A stretch of DNA of 64,000 nucleotides from Variovorax soli NBRC 106424. Lineage in GTDB: Bacteria > Pseudomonadota > Gammaproteobacteria > Burkholderiales > Burkholderiaceae_C. Below are positions 8,654-17,186 of this stretch, piece after piece. The notes below the pieces were generated by a model, which searched no databases, was not told the origin of the DNA, and worked only from the letters and a program-made list of their open reading frames with translations. Position 1 is the stretch's first letter. Every line of letters starts with the position of its first letter. Position numbers and translations under genes: made by a program. The DNA is taken from NCBI RefSeq assembly GCF_001591385.1, contig NZ_BCUU01000011.1, positions 1 through 64,000 on the forward strand, read 5' to 3'.

Positions 8654-9772
8654 TCAGCCGCGGCGCTTCTTGACGGCGCGCGCCAGCGTGTCGAGCACGC
8701 CCACCGAGTCGTCCCAGCCGATGCAGGCGTCGGTGATGCTCTTGCCGTATTCCAGGCCGCTCACCTTGTCCTTGCCCGGCGAGAACTTCTGGGCGCCGGG
8801 GTTCAGGTGGCTCTCCACCATCACGCCGAACACGCTCCTGGAGCCGCCCTCGATCTGCCGCGCGATGTCGGCCACCACCTCGATCTGCTTCTGATGCTGC
8901 TTGGAACTGTTGGCATGGCTGCAGTCCACCATCAGCGTGGGCGGCAGCTTGGCCGCGTCCAGGTCGGCGCAGGCCTGCGCCACGCTCGCGGTATCGTAGT
9001 TGGGCGCCTTGCCGCCGCGCAGGATCACGTGGCAGTCGGGGTTGCCCTGGGTCTGCACGATGGCCACCTGGCCGTTCTTGTGCACCGACAGGAAGTGGTG
9101 CCCGCGCGCCGCCGCCTGGATGGCGTCGGTGGCGATGCGGATGTTGCCGTCCGTGCCGTTCTTGAAGCCGATGGGCGCCGACAGGCCCGAGGCGAGTTCG
9201 CGGTGGACCTGGCTCTCGGTGGTGCGTGCGCCGATGGCGCCCCAGGCGATCAGGTCGCCGATGTACTGCGGCGAGATCACGTCCAGGAACTCGCTGCCGG
9301 CCGGCAGGCCCATGCGGTTGATCTCGATCAGCAGCTGGCGCGCGATGCGCAGGCCCTCGTCGATGCGGTAGCTCTCGTCCAGGTAGGGGTCGTTGATCAG
9401 GCCCTTCCAGCCCACCGTGGTGCGCGGCTTCTCGAAGTACACGCGCATCACGATCTCCAGCGTGTCGGCATGCTTCTCGCGCTCGGCCTTCAGGCGCCGC
9501 GCGTAGTCCAGCGCCGCGGCCGGGTCGTGGATGGAGCACGGGCCCATCACCACCAGCAGCCGGTCGTCCTTGCCGGCCATGATCTTGTGGATGCTCTTGC
9601 GGGTGTGGGTGATGAGCGATTCCACCGGGGTCCCGCGAATCGGGAAGAAGCGGATCAGGTGTTCGGGCGGGGGCAGCACGTTGATGTCCTTGATGCGTTC
9701 GTCGTCGGTCTTGCTGGTTTTCTCGACGCGCGCATACCAGCCGTCGGTGGCGGAGTTCGTGCTGCTGCTCAT
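8654..9772 (-). CDS. 3-deoxy-7-phosphoheptulonate (DAHP) synthase, AroG/F/H type
   Basis: A 372-residue class I DAHP synthase that condenses phosphoenolpyruvate with erythrose 4-phosphate, the first step of the shikimate pathway. Recognised by VVMGPCSIHDPAAALDYARR, KPRTTVGWKGLINDP, GFKNGTDG and DCSHANS. The start at 9772 has AAGGAA upstream; longer in-frame starts would run through the leader hairpin. Which isozyme it is (Phe-, Tyr- or Trp-sensitive) cannot be read from sequence by eye. Its 5' leader holds an aromatic-rich leader peptide and an intrinsic terminator, so it is very probably controlled by attenuation. aroE of the same pathway lies at 16336. Confidence 0.93.
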   Translation of the reverse strand: MSSSTNSATDGWYARVEKTSKTDDERIKDINVLPPPEHLIRFFPIRGTPVESLITHTRKSIHKIMAGKDDRLLVVMGPCSIHDPAAALDYARRLKAEREKHADTLEIVMRVYFEKPRTTVGWKGLINDPYLDESYRIDEGLRIARQLLIEINRMGLPAGSEFLDVISPQYIGDLIAWGAIGARTTESQVHRELASGLSAPIGFKNGTDGNIRIATDAIQAAARGHHFLSVHKNGQVAIVQTQGNPDCHVILRGGKAPNYDTASVAQACADLDAAKLPPTLMVDCSHANSSKQHQKQIEVVADIARQIEGGSRSVFGVMVESHLNPGAQKFSPGKDKVSGLEYGKSITDACIGWDDSVGVLDTLARAVKKRRG

Positions 9773-9826
9773 GGCTGATTCCTTTTTTCGAAGTGTTGAG
9801 TTGAGGTTTAAGGAAAAGGTGGGGCG

Positions 9827-9862
9827 AAAAAAAACCGCCGGGCTGTTGGCACCGGCGGTTTT
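9827..9862 (-). terminator. Attenuator terminator in the DAHP synthase leader
   Basis: On the minus strand AAAACCGCCGG (9862-9852), a 10-nt loop and CCGGCGGTTTT (9841-9831) form a perfect 11-bp stem, continuing into a run of eight T (9834-9827). It lies 24 nt after the leader-peptide stop and 54 nt before the DAHP synthase ATG, so it would end transcription before the gene unless an alternative fold forms. Confidence 0.88.
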
Positions 9863-9885
9863 GGGAGGTTCTGCTTGTCTTTGCT

Positions 9886-9960
9886 CTACGCGCGCGCCTC
9901 TCGTCCGCCGGAAACCGGGAACCAAAAGTAGGCAAAAAAGTAAGCGCGGAGGGCGGACAT
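9886..9960 (-). CDS. Aromatic-rich leader peptide of the DAHP synthase attenuator
   Basis: A 24-codon frame, ATG at 9960 to TAG at 9886-9888, whose residues 7-14 are YFFAYFWF: two Tyr, four Phe and one Trp in eight codons. It ends just before an intrinsic terminator in the DAHP synthase leader. In the classical phe/trp attenuation model, ribosome stalling at such codons lets the downstream RNA adopt an antiterminator. Segments that can pair are GTCCGCC (9958-9952) with GGCGGAC (9909-9903), CCGGCGG (9911-9905) with CCGCCGG (9858-9852), and the latter with CCGGCGG (9841-9835). No SD is visible; a -10-like TAGAGT lies 8 nt upstream. The peptide is inferred from sequence only. Confidence 0.8.
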   Translation of the reverse strand: MSALRAYFFAYFWFPVSGGREARA

Positions 9961-9974
9961 TGGCGGCAACTCTA
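9961..9974 (-). promoter_or_regulatory. Candidate extended -10 for the DAHP synthase leader transcript
   Basis: On the minus strand TGC precedes TAGAGT (9974-9969), an extended -10 pattern, 8 nt before the leader-peptide ATG. No clear -35 is present. If used, the leader peptide would be translated from a nearly leaderless RNA. Confidence 0.4.
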
Positions 9975-9988
9975 GCACAGCTTTTTGA

Positions 9989-11449
9989 TCAGGCGGTGCC
10001 GCCGACCGTGAGGCCGTCGATGCGCAGGGTGGGCTGGCCCACGCCTACGGGCACGCTCTGGCCTTCCTTGCCGCAGGTGCCCACGCCGCTGTCCAGCGCC
10101 ATGTCGTTGCCGATCAGGCTCACGCGCTTGAGCGCGTCGGGGCCGTTGCCCACGATGGTGGCGCCCTTCACCGGGTACAGCACCTTGCCGTTTTCCACCC
10201 AGTAGGCCTCGCTTGCCGAGAACACGAACTTGCCGCTGGTGATGTCGACCTGGCCGCCGCCAAAGTTGGTGGCGTACAGGCCCTTCTTGATGCTGGCGAC
10301 GATCTCCTTCGGGTCCTTGTCGCCGCCCAGCATGTAGGTGTTGGTCATGCGCGGCATGGGCACGTGGGCATAGCTCTCGCGCCGGCCGTTGCCGGTGGGC
10401 GCCACGCCCATCAGGCGGGCGTTGAGCGAATCCTGGATGTAGCCCTTGAGGATGCCGTCCTCGATGAGCACGTTGCGCTGGCTGGCGTGGCCTTCGTCGT
10501 CCACGTTGAGCGAGCCGCGGCGGTCGGCGATGGTGCCGTCGTCCAGCACCGTGACGCCCTTGGCCGCCACACGCTGGCCGATGCGGCCGGAGAAGGCGCT
10601 GGAGCCCTTGCGGTTGAAGTCGCCTTCCAGGCCGTGGCCCACCGCCTCGTGCAGCAGGATGCCGGGCCAGCCGGGGCCGAGCACCACAGTCATCTCGCCG
10701 GCCGGTGCCGGGCGCGATTCGAGGTTGACCAGGGCCGCGCCGACCGCCTGGTCGACGTAGCTGGCGATGTGCTCGTCGTCGAAATACGCCAGGCCGAAGC
10801 GGCCGCCGCCGCCGCCGGAGCCCACTTCACGCCGGCCGTTCTGCTCGGCGATCACGGTGACGGACAGGCGCACCAGCGGACGCACGTCGGCCGCCAGCGT
10901 GCCGTCGGCGCGCGCCACCAGCACCACGTCGTATTCGCTGGCCAGGCCCGCCATCACCTGCACGATGCGCGGATCGCGCGAGCGCGCGAGCTTTTCCACC
11001 TTTTCGAGCAGCTGCACCTTGGACGTGCTGTCCAGCGTGGCGATGGGGTCGATGCCGCCATACAGCGCCCGGCTGGCGGCCACCTTGCGCGCGGCCGCCT
11101 TGACCTTGCCAGCCTTGCCGGCGCTGGCAATGGCCCGCACGGTGCGGGCGGCATCCAGCAGCGAGGCCTCGGAAATATCGTCGGAATAGGCAAAGGCCGT
11201 CTTCTCGCCGCTCACGGCCCGCACGCCCACGCCCTGGTCGATGCTGAAGCTGCCGGTCTTCACGATGCCCTCTTCCAGGCTCCAGCCCTCGCTGCGGGTG
11301 TACTGGAAGTACAGGTCGGCGTCGTCGACCCGGTGCGCGCGGATCTCGGCCAGCGCGCGCGACAGGTGCGATTCGTCCAGGCCGAAGGGCGTGAGGAGGA
11401 GTTGCTGCGCCGTGGCCAGGCGCTCGATGGTGGGTTCGCGGGAGATCAT
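9989..11449 (-). CDS. tldD: TldD family metalloprotease
   Basis: A 486-residue protein matching TldD across its length, with the zinc-binding HEAVGHGLEGD (HExxxH), the YAHVPMPRMTNTYM segment and a C-terminal GTCGKEGQSVPVGVGQP. TldD acts with TldE/PmbA as a cytoplasmic heterodimeric peptidase that trims unfolded peptides such as the CcdA antitoxin or microcin precursors. pmbA is not in this window. It follows rodA by 37 nt on the same strand. The ATG has a -10-like CATAAT 6 nt upstream, so a separate leaderless start is possible. Confidence 0.95.
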   Translation of the reverse strand: MISREPTIERLATAQQLLLTPFGLDESHLSRALAEIRAHRVDDADLYFQYTRSEGWSLEEGIVKTGSFSIDQGVGVRAVSGEKTAFAYSDDISEASLLDAARTVRAIASAGKAGKVKAAARKVAASRALYGGIDPIATLDSTSKVQLLEKVEKLARSRDPRIVQVMAGLASEYDVVLVARADGTLAADVRPLVRLSVTVIAEQNGRREVGSGGGGGRFGLAYFDDEHIASYVDQAVGAALVNLESRPAPAGEMTVVLGPGWPGILLHEAVGHGLEGDFNRKGSSAFSGRIGQRVAAKGVTVLDDGTIADRRGSLNVDDEGHASQRNVLIEDGILKGYIQDSLNARLMGVAPTGNGRRESYAHVPMPRMTNTYMLGGDKDPKEIVASIKKGLYATNFGGGQVDITSGKFVFSASEAYWVENGKVLYPVKGATIVGNGPDALKRVSLIGNDMALDSGVGTCGKEGQSVPVGVGQPTLRIDGLTVGGTA

Positions 11450-11461
11450 TCAAACATTATG
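11450..11461 (-). promoter_or_regulatory. Candidate -10 of a leaderless tldD transcript
   Basis: On the minus strand CATAAT (11461-11456) ends 6 nt before the tldD ATG and there is no Shine-Dalgarno. Confidence 0.35.
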
Positions 11462-11486
11462 AGCGCCCCGCCAAACCATTGCGGAG

Positions 11487-12665
11487 TTAGCCGATTTCCA
11501 GCCGGTCGGGGTTCTTGGCCGCCAGCTTCTTCGAGCGGGAAATGGACATCAGGATGCCCAGCCCCAGCCCCAGCGTGACCATGGCCGTGCCGCCGTAGCT
11601 GATGAAGGGCAGCGGCACGCCCACCACCGGCAGGATGCCGCTGACCATGCCCATGTTCACGAAGGCGTAGGTGAAGAAGATCATGGTCACCGCGCCGGCC
11701 ATGAGGCGGGAGAACAGCGTGGGCGCGTCGATGGCGATGATCAGGCCGCGCATGATCAGGAACAGGAAGGCGCAGATGAGGAAGATGTTGCCCATCAGGC
11801 CGAATTCCTCGGAGTACGCCGCGAAGATGAAGTCGGTGGTGCGCTCGGGAATGAATTCCAGGTGCGTCTGCGTGCCCTGCATGAAGCCCTTGCCGCCGAG
11901 GCCGCCCGAGCCGATGGCGATCATCCCCTGGATGATGTGGAAGCCCTTGCCCAGCGGGTCCTTGGTGGGGTCGAGCAAGGTGCACACGCGCTGCTTCTGG
12001 TAGTCGTGCAGCACGCGCCAGTCGAAGCCCTCGGCGCACAGCGTGGGCTCGAAGCTGATGATGAGAACCACCGCCACCGCGCCGAGGATCACCGGCGGAA
12101 TGATCAGCTTCCAGGACAGCCCGGCGAAGAAGATGACCGACAGCCCCGCCGCCAGCACCAGCAGCGAGGTGCCCAGGTCGGGCTGCTTCATGATGAGCCC
12201 CACCGGCACCGCCAGCAGCACCGTGGCCACCACGAAGTCGAGCGCGCGCAGCTGCCCCTCGCGCCGCTGGAACCACCAGGCCAGCATCAGCGGCATGGCG
12301 ATCTTGAGGATTTCGCTGGGCTGGACGACCACGCCCACGTTGATCCAGCGCCGGGCCCCCTTCTTCACCAGCCCGAACATCGCCACCGCGATGAGCAGCG
12401 CCACGCCCAGCGTGTAAAGCGGCACCGCGAAGCTCATCAGCCGCTGCGGCGGAATCTGCGCCACCACGAACATGATGAACCCGGCCAGGATCATGTTGCG
12501 CCCATGGTCCGCGAAGCGGGTGCCGTGGTCGAAGCCGGACGAGTACATGGTGACCATGCCGGCGCACGCCAGCAGGAACACCGCGAAGGCGAGAAAACCG
12601 TCGTAGCCCTGGAAAACGGGCGCGATGCGGCGCGCAAGAGAAGGCTGGTCGAAGACGGCGGACAT
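11487..12665 (-). CDS. rodA: RodA, SEDS peptidoglycan glycosyltransferase of the elongasome
   Basis: A 392-residue SEDS protein with about ten membrane helices. It polymerises lipid II for lateral wall growth with a class B PBP. Clear family stretches are GARRWINVGVVVQPSEILKI, KQPDLGTSLLV, the IPERTTDFIFAAYSEEFG segment and the C-terminal GVPLPFISYGGTAM. It is distinguished from ftsW (29194) by its short N-terminus. The partner PBP2 (mrdA) is not in view, but probably neither are mreBCD. Divergent from a YqiA-like esterase; a GATAAT lies 9 nt before the start. Confidence 0.94.
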   Translation of the reverse strand: MSAVFDQPSLARRIAPVFQGYDGFLAFAVFLLACAGMVTMYSSGFDHGTRFADHGRNMILAGFIMFVVAQIPPQRLMSFAVPLYTLGVALLIAVAMFGLVKKGARRWINVGVVVQPSEILKIAMPLMLAWWFQRREGQLRALDFVVATVLLAVPVGLIMKQPDLGTSLLVLAAGLSVIFFAGLSWKLIIPPVILGAVAVVLIISFEPTLCAEGFDWRVLHDYQKQRVCTLLDPTKDPLGKGFHIIQGMIAIGSGGLGGKGFMQGTQTHLEFIPERTTDFIFAAYSEEFGLMGNIFLICAFLFLIMRGLIIAIDAPTLFSRLMAGAVTMIFFTYAFVNMGMVSGILPVVGVPLPFISYGGTAMVTLGLGLGILMSISRSKKLAAKNPDRLEIG

Positions 12666-12680
12666 GGGGCCGCAATTATC
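12666..12680 (-). promoter_or_regulatory. Candidate -10 upstream of rodA
   Basis: On the minus strand GATAAT (12680-12675) lies 9 nt before the rodA ATG. No SD is visible between them, consistent with a very short leader. Confidence 0.35.
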
Positions 12681-12715
12681 CCAGCAGCGAGGCTGCCTCG
12701 CGCGCCTGCTGCGGC

Positions 12716-12730
12716 TAGCATGGCGCCCAA
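12716..12730 (+). promoter_or_regulatory. Candidate -10 upstream of the YqiA-like gene
   Basis: TAGCAT (12716-12721) lies 9 nt before the ATG at 12731, with no Shine-Dalgarno in between. Confidence 0.3.
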
Positions 12731-13321
12731 ATGTCCCGCACCACCCATCTTCTCTATCTGCACGGCTTCCGTTCCTCCCCGCGCTCGGCCAAGGCGCAGA
12801 TCATGGCCCGGCGGGTGGCCGGCGAGCACCCGGCCGTCCATTGGTGGGCGCCGCAGCTGCCCCCGTCCCCGCGCGAGGCCATGGACCTGGTGATGGCGGG
12901 CATCCGCGACTGGCCGCGCGAGGCCATGGCGGTGGTCGGCTCCTCGCTGGGCGGCTTCTATGCCACCCACGTGGCCGCCGCCACCGGCTGCCGGGCCGTG
13001 CTGCTCAACCCGGCGGTGCACCCGGCGCGCGACCTGGCCCGCTACATCGGCGACCAGACGCAGTGGCACGCGCCCGAGGAGCATTTCTATTTCAAGGCTG
13101 AGTACATCGACGAGCTGAAGGCCCTGGAAACCGGCCGCCTGCCCCATCCCGAGCGCTGCCTGGCCATCGTCGCCAAGGGCGATGAAGTGCTCGATTGGAC
13201 CGAGATGGTGGCGCGCTACCCCGCAAGCCGGATCAAGCTGCTGGAAGGCGGCGACCACGCGCTGTCCGATTTCGAAGTGGCGCATCTGCGCGACGTGCTG
13301 GATTTCCTGCAGCTGGTCTGA
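12731..13321 (+). CDS. YqiA-like alpha/beta-hydrolase (esterase)
   Basis: A 196-residue alpha/beta-hydrolase of the YqiA/UPF0227 group. It has an oxyanion-region LLYLHGFRSSPRSAKA at the N-terminus, the nucleophile elbow GSSLGG (Ser about residue 75) and a C-terminal GGDHALSDF supplying the catalytic His. YqiA enzymes are small cytoplasmic esterases of uncertain physiological substrate. It is followed 36 nt later by the RNB nuclease gene on the same strand. Confidence 0.85.
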   Translation: MSRTTHLLYLHGFRSSPRSAKAQIMARRVAGEHPAVHWWAPQLPPSPREAMDLVMAGIRDWPREAMAVVGSSLGGFYATHVAAATGCRAVLLNPAVHPARDLARYIGDQTQWHAPEEHFYFKAEYIDELKALETGRLPHPERCLAIVAKGDEVLDWTEMVARYPASRIKLLEGGDHALSDFEVAHLRDVLDFLQLV

Positions 13322-13345
13322 GCCGGTCCCGCCCTCGTCCTGAGG

Positions 13346-13357
13346 GACAATCGACGG
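13346..13357 (+). promoter_or_regulatory. Candidate -10 of a leaderless RNB nuclease transcript
   Basis: GACAAT (13346-13351) ends 6 nt before the ATG at 13358; no Shine-Dalgarno is present. Confidence 0.3.
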
Positions 13358-15427
13358 ATGTTCGTATTGTTTGAAGAAGCCGGGAAATACCTGGGCGGCC
13401 GCGTGCTGTCCGAGGCGGAAGCCTCGGCACAAGTGGAACTCGACACCGGCAAGCGGGTCAAGGTGAAGGCAGCCAACATCGTGCTGCGCTTCGACAAGCC
13501 CACCCCTGCGCAACTGATGGCCGAAGCGCGCGACCTGGCCGCCGGCATGGACCTGGACCTGGCGTGGGAGTTCGCGCCCGAAGGCGAATTCGGCTTTGCC
13601 GACCTGGCATCCGACTACTTCAGTACTCAGCCCACGGTCACGCAGCAGGCCGCAGCCCTGCTGGCACTGTTCGAGGCGCCGCACTACTTCCGGCGCGCCG
13701 GCAAGGGCCGCTTCAAGAAGGCGCCGGCCGAGATCGTGCAGCAGGCCCTGGCGGCCATCGAGAAGAAGAAGCAGGTCCAGGCGCAAATCGGCGAATGGGC
13801 CGCGCAGCTGGCGGCCGGCACCTGCCCGGCGCCGGTGCGCGAGCAGCTCTACAAGATCCTGTTCAAGCCCGACAAGAACGCGCCCGAATACAAGGCCGTG
13901 GTCGAGGCCGCCCGCGCCACGCAGAAGCCGCCGCTGGCCCTGCTGGAAGCAGCCGGCGCCATCGACTCGCCCTACCAGTTCCACTGGAAGCGCTTCCTGT
14001 TCGAGAACTTTCCCAAGGGCACCGGCTTTCCGGCGCTGTCGGCGCCCGCGATCCAGGACGAGCTGCCGCTGGCGGCCGTGCAGGCCTTCTCGATCGACGA
14101 CTCGCACACCACCGAGATCGACGACGCCCTGTCGGTGCAGGGCCTGGGCAGCGGCACGGTCACGGTGGGCATCCACATCGCCGCGCCCGGCCTGGCCCTC
14201 ACGCCCGGCAGCCCCATCGACCAGGTGGCGCGCGCCCGCATGTCCACCGTGTACATGCCGGGACACAAGATCACCATGCTGCCCGACGAGGTCGTGGCCG
14301 CCTACACGCTGGAAGAAGGGCGCGACTGCCCTGCCGTCTCGATCTATGCCCGCTTCGACGAGGCCAGCCTCGCGCTGCAGGCCACCGAGACGCGCCTGGA
14401 GCGCGTGCCCATCGCCGCCAACCTGCGGCACGACAAGCTCGATGCCTTCATCACGCAGGCCTGGCTGGAAGACCCCGCCGTGTCGTCCGAGGTGCCGCAG
14501 CCGGCGGCCGGCCTGCGCGAGCCACTGTCCTTCCTGTTCCGCCTGGCCAAGCACCTGAAGGCGCAACGCGAAGTGGCCCGCGGCAAGCCCGAAAGCTTCA
14601 ACCGGCCCGACTACACCTTCAGATTGGTCGGCAACGATGGCGAGCCCGATGGCAGCGAACGGGTGCAGATCGGCACGCGCGCGCGTGGCGCGCCGCTGGA
14701 CCTGATCGTCTCCGAGGCCATGATCCTGGCCAACAGCAGCTGGGGCAGCTGGCTGGGCGAGTTGGGCGTGCCGGGCCTGTACCGCAGCCAGGCCAGCCTG
14801 GCGCCGGGCGTGAAGGTGCGCATGGGCACCAAGGCGCTGCCGCATGCCGGCCTGGGCGTGAAGAGCTACGCCTGGAGCACCTCGCCGCTGCGCCGCTACA
14901 CCGACCTGGTCAACCAGTGGCAGATCATCGCCGCGGCCCGCCACGGCAAGACCGCCGCGCTGGCCGCGCCCTTCAAGCCCAAGGATGCGGACCTGTTCTC
15001 CATCCTCTCGGGCTTCGACGCCGCCTACAGCACCTACAACGGCTACCAGGCCGCGATGGAACGCTTCTGGACGCTCAAGTACCTCGAGCAGGAAGGCATC
15101 ACCGAAGTCGAGGCCACGCTGATCAAGGACATGCCCAATGCCGCCCTGGCCCGTGCCGACACGCTGCCGCTGGTGTTCGGCCTGACCGGCACGCAGGGCC
15201 TGGCGCGCGGCGCCCGCGTGCGCGCGCGGCTCACCGACATCGACGAGATTTCGCTGGACGTGCACGGCAGCGTGATCGAGCGCCTGGACAAGCCGCCTGC
15301 GTCGGCGCAAGAGGAAGAGTCGGGCGAGGACGAGGAAGAAGTCGCAGCCGGCCCGCTCGCCATCGCGGTGGACATGAGCGATGCCGAAGGCGAACCCACC
15401 GCGCCTGCCCCCACCACAGCCGCATGA
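13358..15427 (+). CDS. RNase II-family exoribonuclease (RNB domain)
   Basis: A 689-residue protein with a central RNB catalytic domain. The metal-binding acidic cluster is FSIDDSHTTEIDDALS (about residues 244-259), followed by GIHIAAPGLALTPGSPID and a SPLRRYTDLVNQWQI block. It degrades RNA 3' to 5' in a metal-dependent way. The N-terminal region is divergent from E. coli RNase II and the last 50 residues are an acidic, Ala/Pro-rich tail (EEESGEDEEEV). First gene of a block with tonB, aroE and mtgA that I recall as conserved in Burkholderiales. Confidence 0.9.
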   Translation: MFVLFEEAGKYLGGRVLSEAEASAQVELDTGKRVKVKAANIVLRFDKPTPAQLMAEARDLAAGMDLDLAWEFAPEGEFGFADLASDYFSTQPTVTQQAAALLALFEAPHYFRRAGKGRFKKAPAEIVQQALAAIEKKKQVQAQIGEWAAQLAAGTCPAPVREQLYKILFKPDKNAPEYKAVVEAARATQKPPLALLEAAGAIDSPYQFHWKRFLFENFPKGTGFPALSAPAIQDELPLAAVQAFSIDDSHTTEIDDALSVQGLGSGTVTVGIHIAAPGLALTPGSPIDQVARARMSTVYMPGHKITMLPDEVVAAYTLEEGRDCPAVSIYARFDEASLALQATETRLERVPIAANLRHDKLDAFITQAWLEDPAVSSEVPQPAAGLREPLSFLFRLAKHLKAQREVARGKPESFNRPDYTFRLVGNDGEPDGSERVQIGTRARGAPLDLIVSEAMILANSSWGSWLGELGVPGLYRSQASLAPGVKVRMGTKALPHAGLGVKSYAWSTSPLRRYTDLVNQWQIIAAARHGKTAALAAPFKPKDADLFSILSGFDAAYSTYNGYQAAMERFWTLKYLEQEGITEVEATLIKDMPNAALARADTLPLVFGLTGTQGLARGARVRARLTDIDEISLDVHGSVIERLDKPPASAQEEESGEDEEEVAAGPLAIAVDMSDAEGEPTAPAPTTAA

Positions 15428-15437
15428 ACCTGGCCGC

Positions 15438-16307
15438 ATGAAACTGCGCGACTTCAGCACCCTGCAAATTGCGCTCGGCGTTTCGGTGCTGGCGCACGCC
15501 GCCCTGCTCGCGGTGCGCTTTGCCGACCCGCAAGCCTTCAACCGCGTGTTCGAGGACACGGCGCTCGAGGTGATCCTGGTCAACGCCAAGACCAACGAGA
15601 AGCCCGACAAGGCGCGCGCCATCGCGCAGACCTCGCTGGCCGGCGGCGGCGACCTCGACAAGGGCCGCGCCACCAGTCCGCTGCCGCCCTCGGCCTTCAC
15701 GGCGGTGGGCGACTCGCTGGACGACGCGCAGCGCCAGATCGAGGCCATGCAGGCGCAGCAGATGCTGCTGCTGGCGCAGCTCAAGCAGCAGCTGGCCACC
15801 ATGCCGGTGCCCGATCCGCGCAACGCGGGCGCGCCCAACGAGAACACGGCACAGGAAGAAAAGCGCAAGCAGCTGGTCGACCTGCTGGCCGAGATCGAGC
15901 GCCGGGTGAACGAAGAAAACGCGCGCCCCCGCAAGCGCTACGTGAGCCCCGCCACCCGCGAGGCGGCCTATGCGGTGTACGTGGACCAGCTGCGCCGCCG
16001 CATCGAGGCGCGCGGCACCGAGAACTTTCCCACCGCCGCCGGCAAGAAGCTCTATGGCGAGCTGACCATGCTGGTCACGGTCAACTTCGACGGCGGCGTG
16101 CTGGGCACCGAAGTGGTGGAGGGCTCGGGCAACCAGCTGCTGGACCGGCGCGCGCAGGCCATCGTGCGCAGCATCGGCAACTTCGGCAAGTTCACCGACG
16201 CCATGCGCAAGCAGACCGACCAGATCGTGCTGCCATCGCGCTTCAAGTTCACGCGCGACGAGACGCTCGAAACGCAGGTGAGTGCCACCACCACGGCACC
16301 CAAGTAA
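15438..16307 (+). CDS. TonB-like energy transducer protein
   Basis: A 289-residue protein with one N-terminal transmembrane helix (LQIALGVSVLAHAALLAVRF, with a His inside the helix as in TonB). A long charged, coiled-coil-like periplasmic segment follows, with Gln-rich stretches around residues 95-120, then a C-terminal TonB-like domain (LTMLVTVNFDGGVLGTEVV). TonB transmits ExbBD-derived energy to outer membrane receptors. No exbB/exbD is adjacent, so it may serve another role. The start at 15438 is 10 nt after the RNB stop; upstream in-frame starts lie inside that gene. Confidence 0.8.
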   Translation: MKLRDFSTLQIALGVSVLAHAALLAVRFADPQAFNRVFEDTALEVILVNAKTNEKPDKARAIAQTSLAGGGDLDKGRATSPLPPSAFTAVGDSLDDAQRQIEAMQAQQMLLLAQLKQQLATMPVPDPRNAGAPNENTAQEEKRKQLVDLLAEIERRVNEENARPRKRYVSPATREAAYAVYVDQLRRRIEARGTENFPTAAGKKLYGELTMLVTVNFDGGVLGTEVVEGSGNQLLDRRAQAIVRSIGNFGKFTDAMRKQTDQIVLPSRFKFTRDETLETQVSATTTAPK

Positions 16308-16335
16308 CCGAACGACCACAAGGGACGACGAGGCC

Positions 16336-17172
16336 ATGGACCTCTATTGCGTGATGGGCAACCCGGTCGAGCACAGCCGCTCGCCCTGGATCCACGCCCG
16401 CTTCGCCGAACTCACCGGGCAGCAGCTCGACTACGGCCGGCGCCTGGTGCCGCTGGGCGAATTCGCGCAGGGCCTGGCCGCCTTCCGCGGCGAGACGGCC
16501 GGCACGGCGCGCGGCTGCAACGTCACCGTGCCCTTCAAGTTCGACGCCGCCCAAGCGGCCGACCACCTGAGCGAGCGCGCCCGCCTGGCACAGGCCGTCA
16601 ACTGCCTGAGCTTTCGCGAAGACGGCGTCCATGGCGACAACACCGACGGCGCGGGCCTGGTGAACGACATCACCCGCAACGCCGGCGTGGCGCTGGCAGG
16701 CAAGGATGTCCTCCTCATCGGCGCGGGCGGCGCCTCGGCCGGCGTGCTGGGGCCGCTGCTCGAATCGGGCGCCCGCCGCGTCGTGGTGGCCAACCGCACG
16801 CTCGCCAAGGCCATCGCCCTGGTGCAGCGGCACGCAGCCGTGGCGTTGCCGCACCACGCAGACGTGGAGGCGCAGGCGCTCGACCAGGTGGCCGGCAGCT
16901 TCGACATCGTGATCAACGCCAGCGCTTCCAGCCTGGCCGGCGCCGAGGTGCCGGTGGCCGCCAGCGTCCTCAAGCCCGGTGCACTGGCCATCGACATGAT
17001 GTACGGACCGGCCGCCGCCGGCTTCCTGGCCTGGGCGCGGGCGCACGGCGCCGAGCCGCGCGACGGCCTGGGCATGCTGGTGGAGCAGGCGGCCGAAGCC
17101 TTCCACATCTGGCGCGGCGTTCGCCCGCCCTCGGCGCAGGTGCTGGCCGAGCTGCGCGCCATCGTGGGCTAG
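16336..17172 (+). CDS. aroE: Shikimate dehydrogenase
   Basis: A 278-residue AroE, which reduces 3-dehydroshikimate to shikimate with NADPH. The N-terminal substrate motif is MGNPVEHSRSPWIHARF, the catalytic Lys/Asp region is GCNVTVPFK and DNTDGAG, and the Rossmann motif is GAGGASAG. The ATG at 16336 has AGGGACGACGAGG upstream. It sits between tonB and mtgA, and shares a pathway with the attenuated DAHP synthase gene at 8654. Confidence 0.95.
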   Translation: MDLYCVMGNPVEHSRSPWIHARFAELTGQQLDYGRRLVPLGEFAQGLAAFRGETAGTARGCNVTVPFKFDAAQAADHLSERARLAQAVNCLSFREDGVHGDNTDGAGLVNDITRNAGVALAGKDVLLIGAGGASAGVLGPLLESGARRVVVANRTLAKAIALVQRHAAVALPHHADVEAQALDQVAGSFDIVINASASSLAGAEVPVAASVLKPGALAIDMMYGPAAAGFLAWARAHGAEPRDGLGMLVEQAAEAFHIWRGVRPPSAQVLAELRAIVG

Positions 17173-17186
17173 GCGCACGCGAGCGG

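Noticed and set aside
9773-9925. An N-terminal extension of DAHP synthase reaching to 9925
   Set aside because: The extension would translate through the terminator hairpin and T tract, lacks homology to the family, and the ATG at 9772 has an SD.
12491-15934. An open frame of more than 1100 codons antisense to the esterase and RNB nuclease genes
   Set aside because: It is a GC-rich shadow frame: it covers several well-supported plus-strand genes, has biased Arg/Ala/Gly composition and no family motifs. Similar long antisense frames at 32416-34974 and 59192-61738 were rejected for the same reason.
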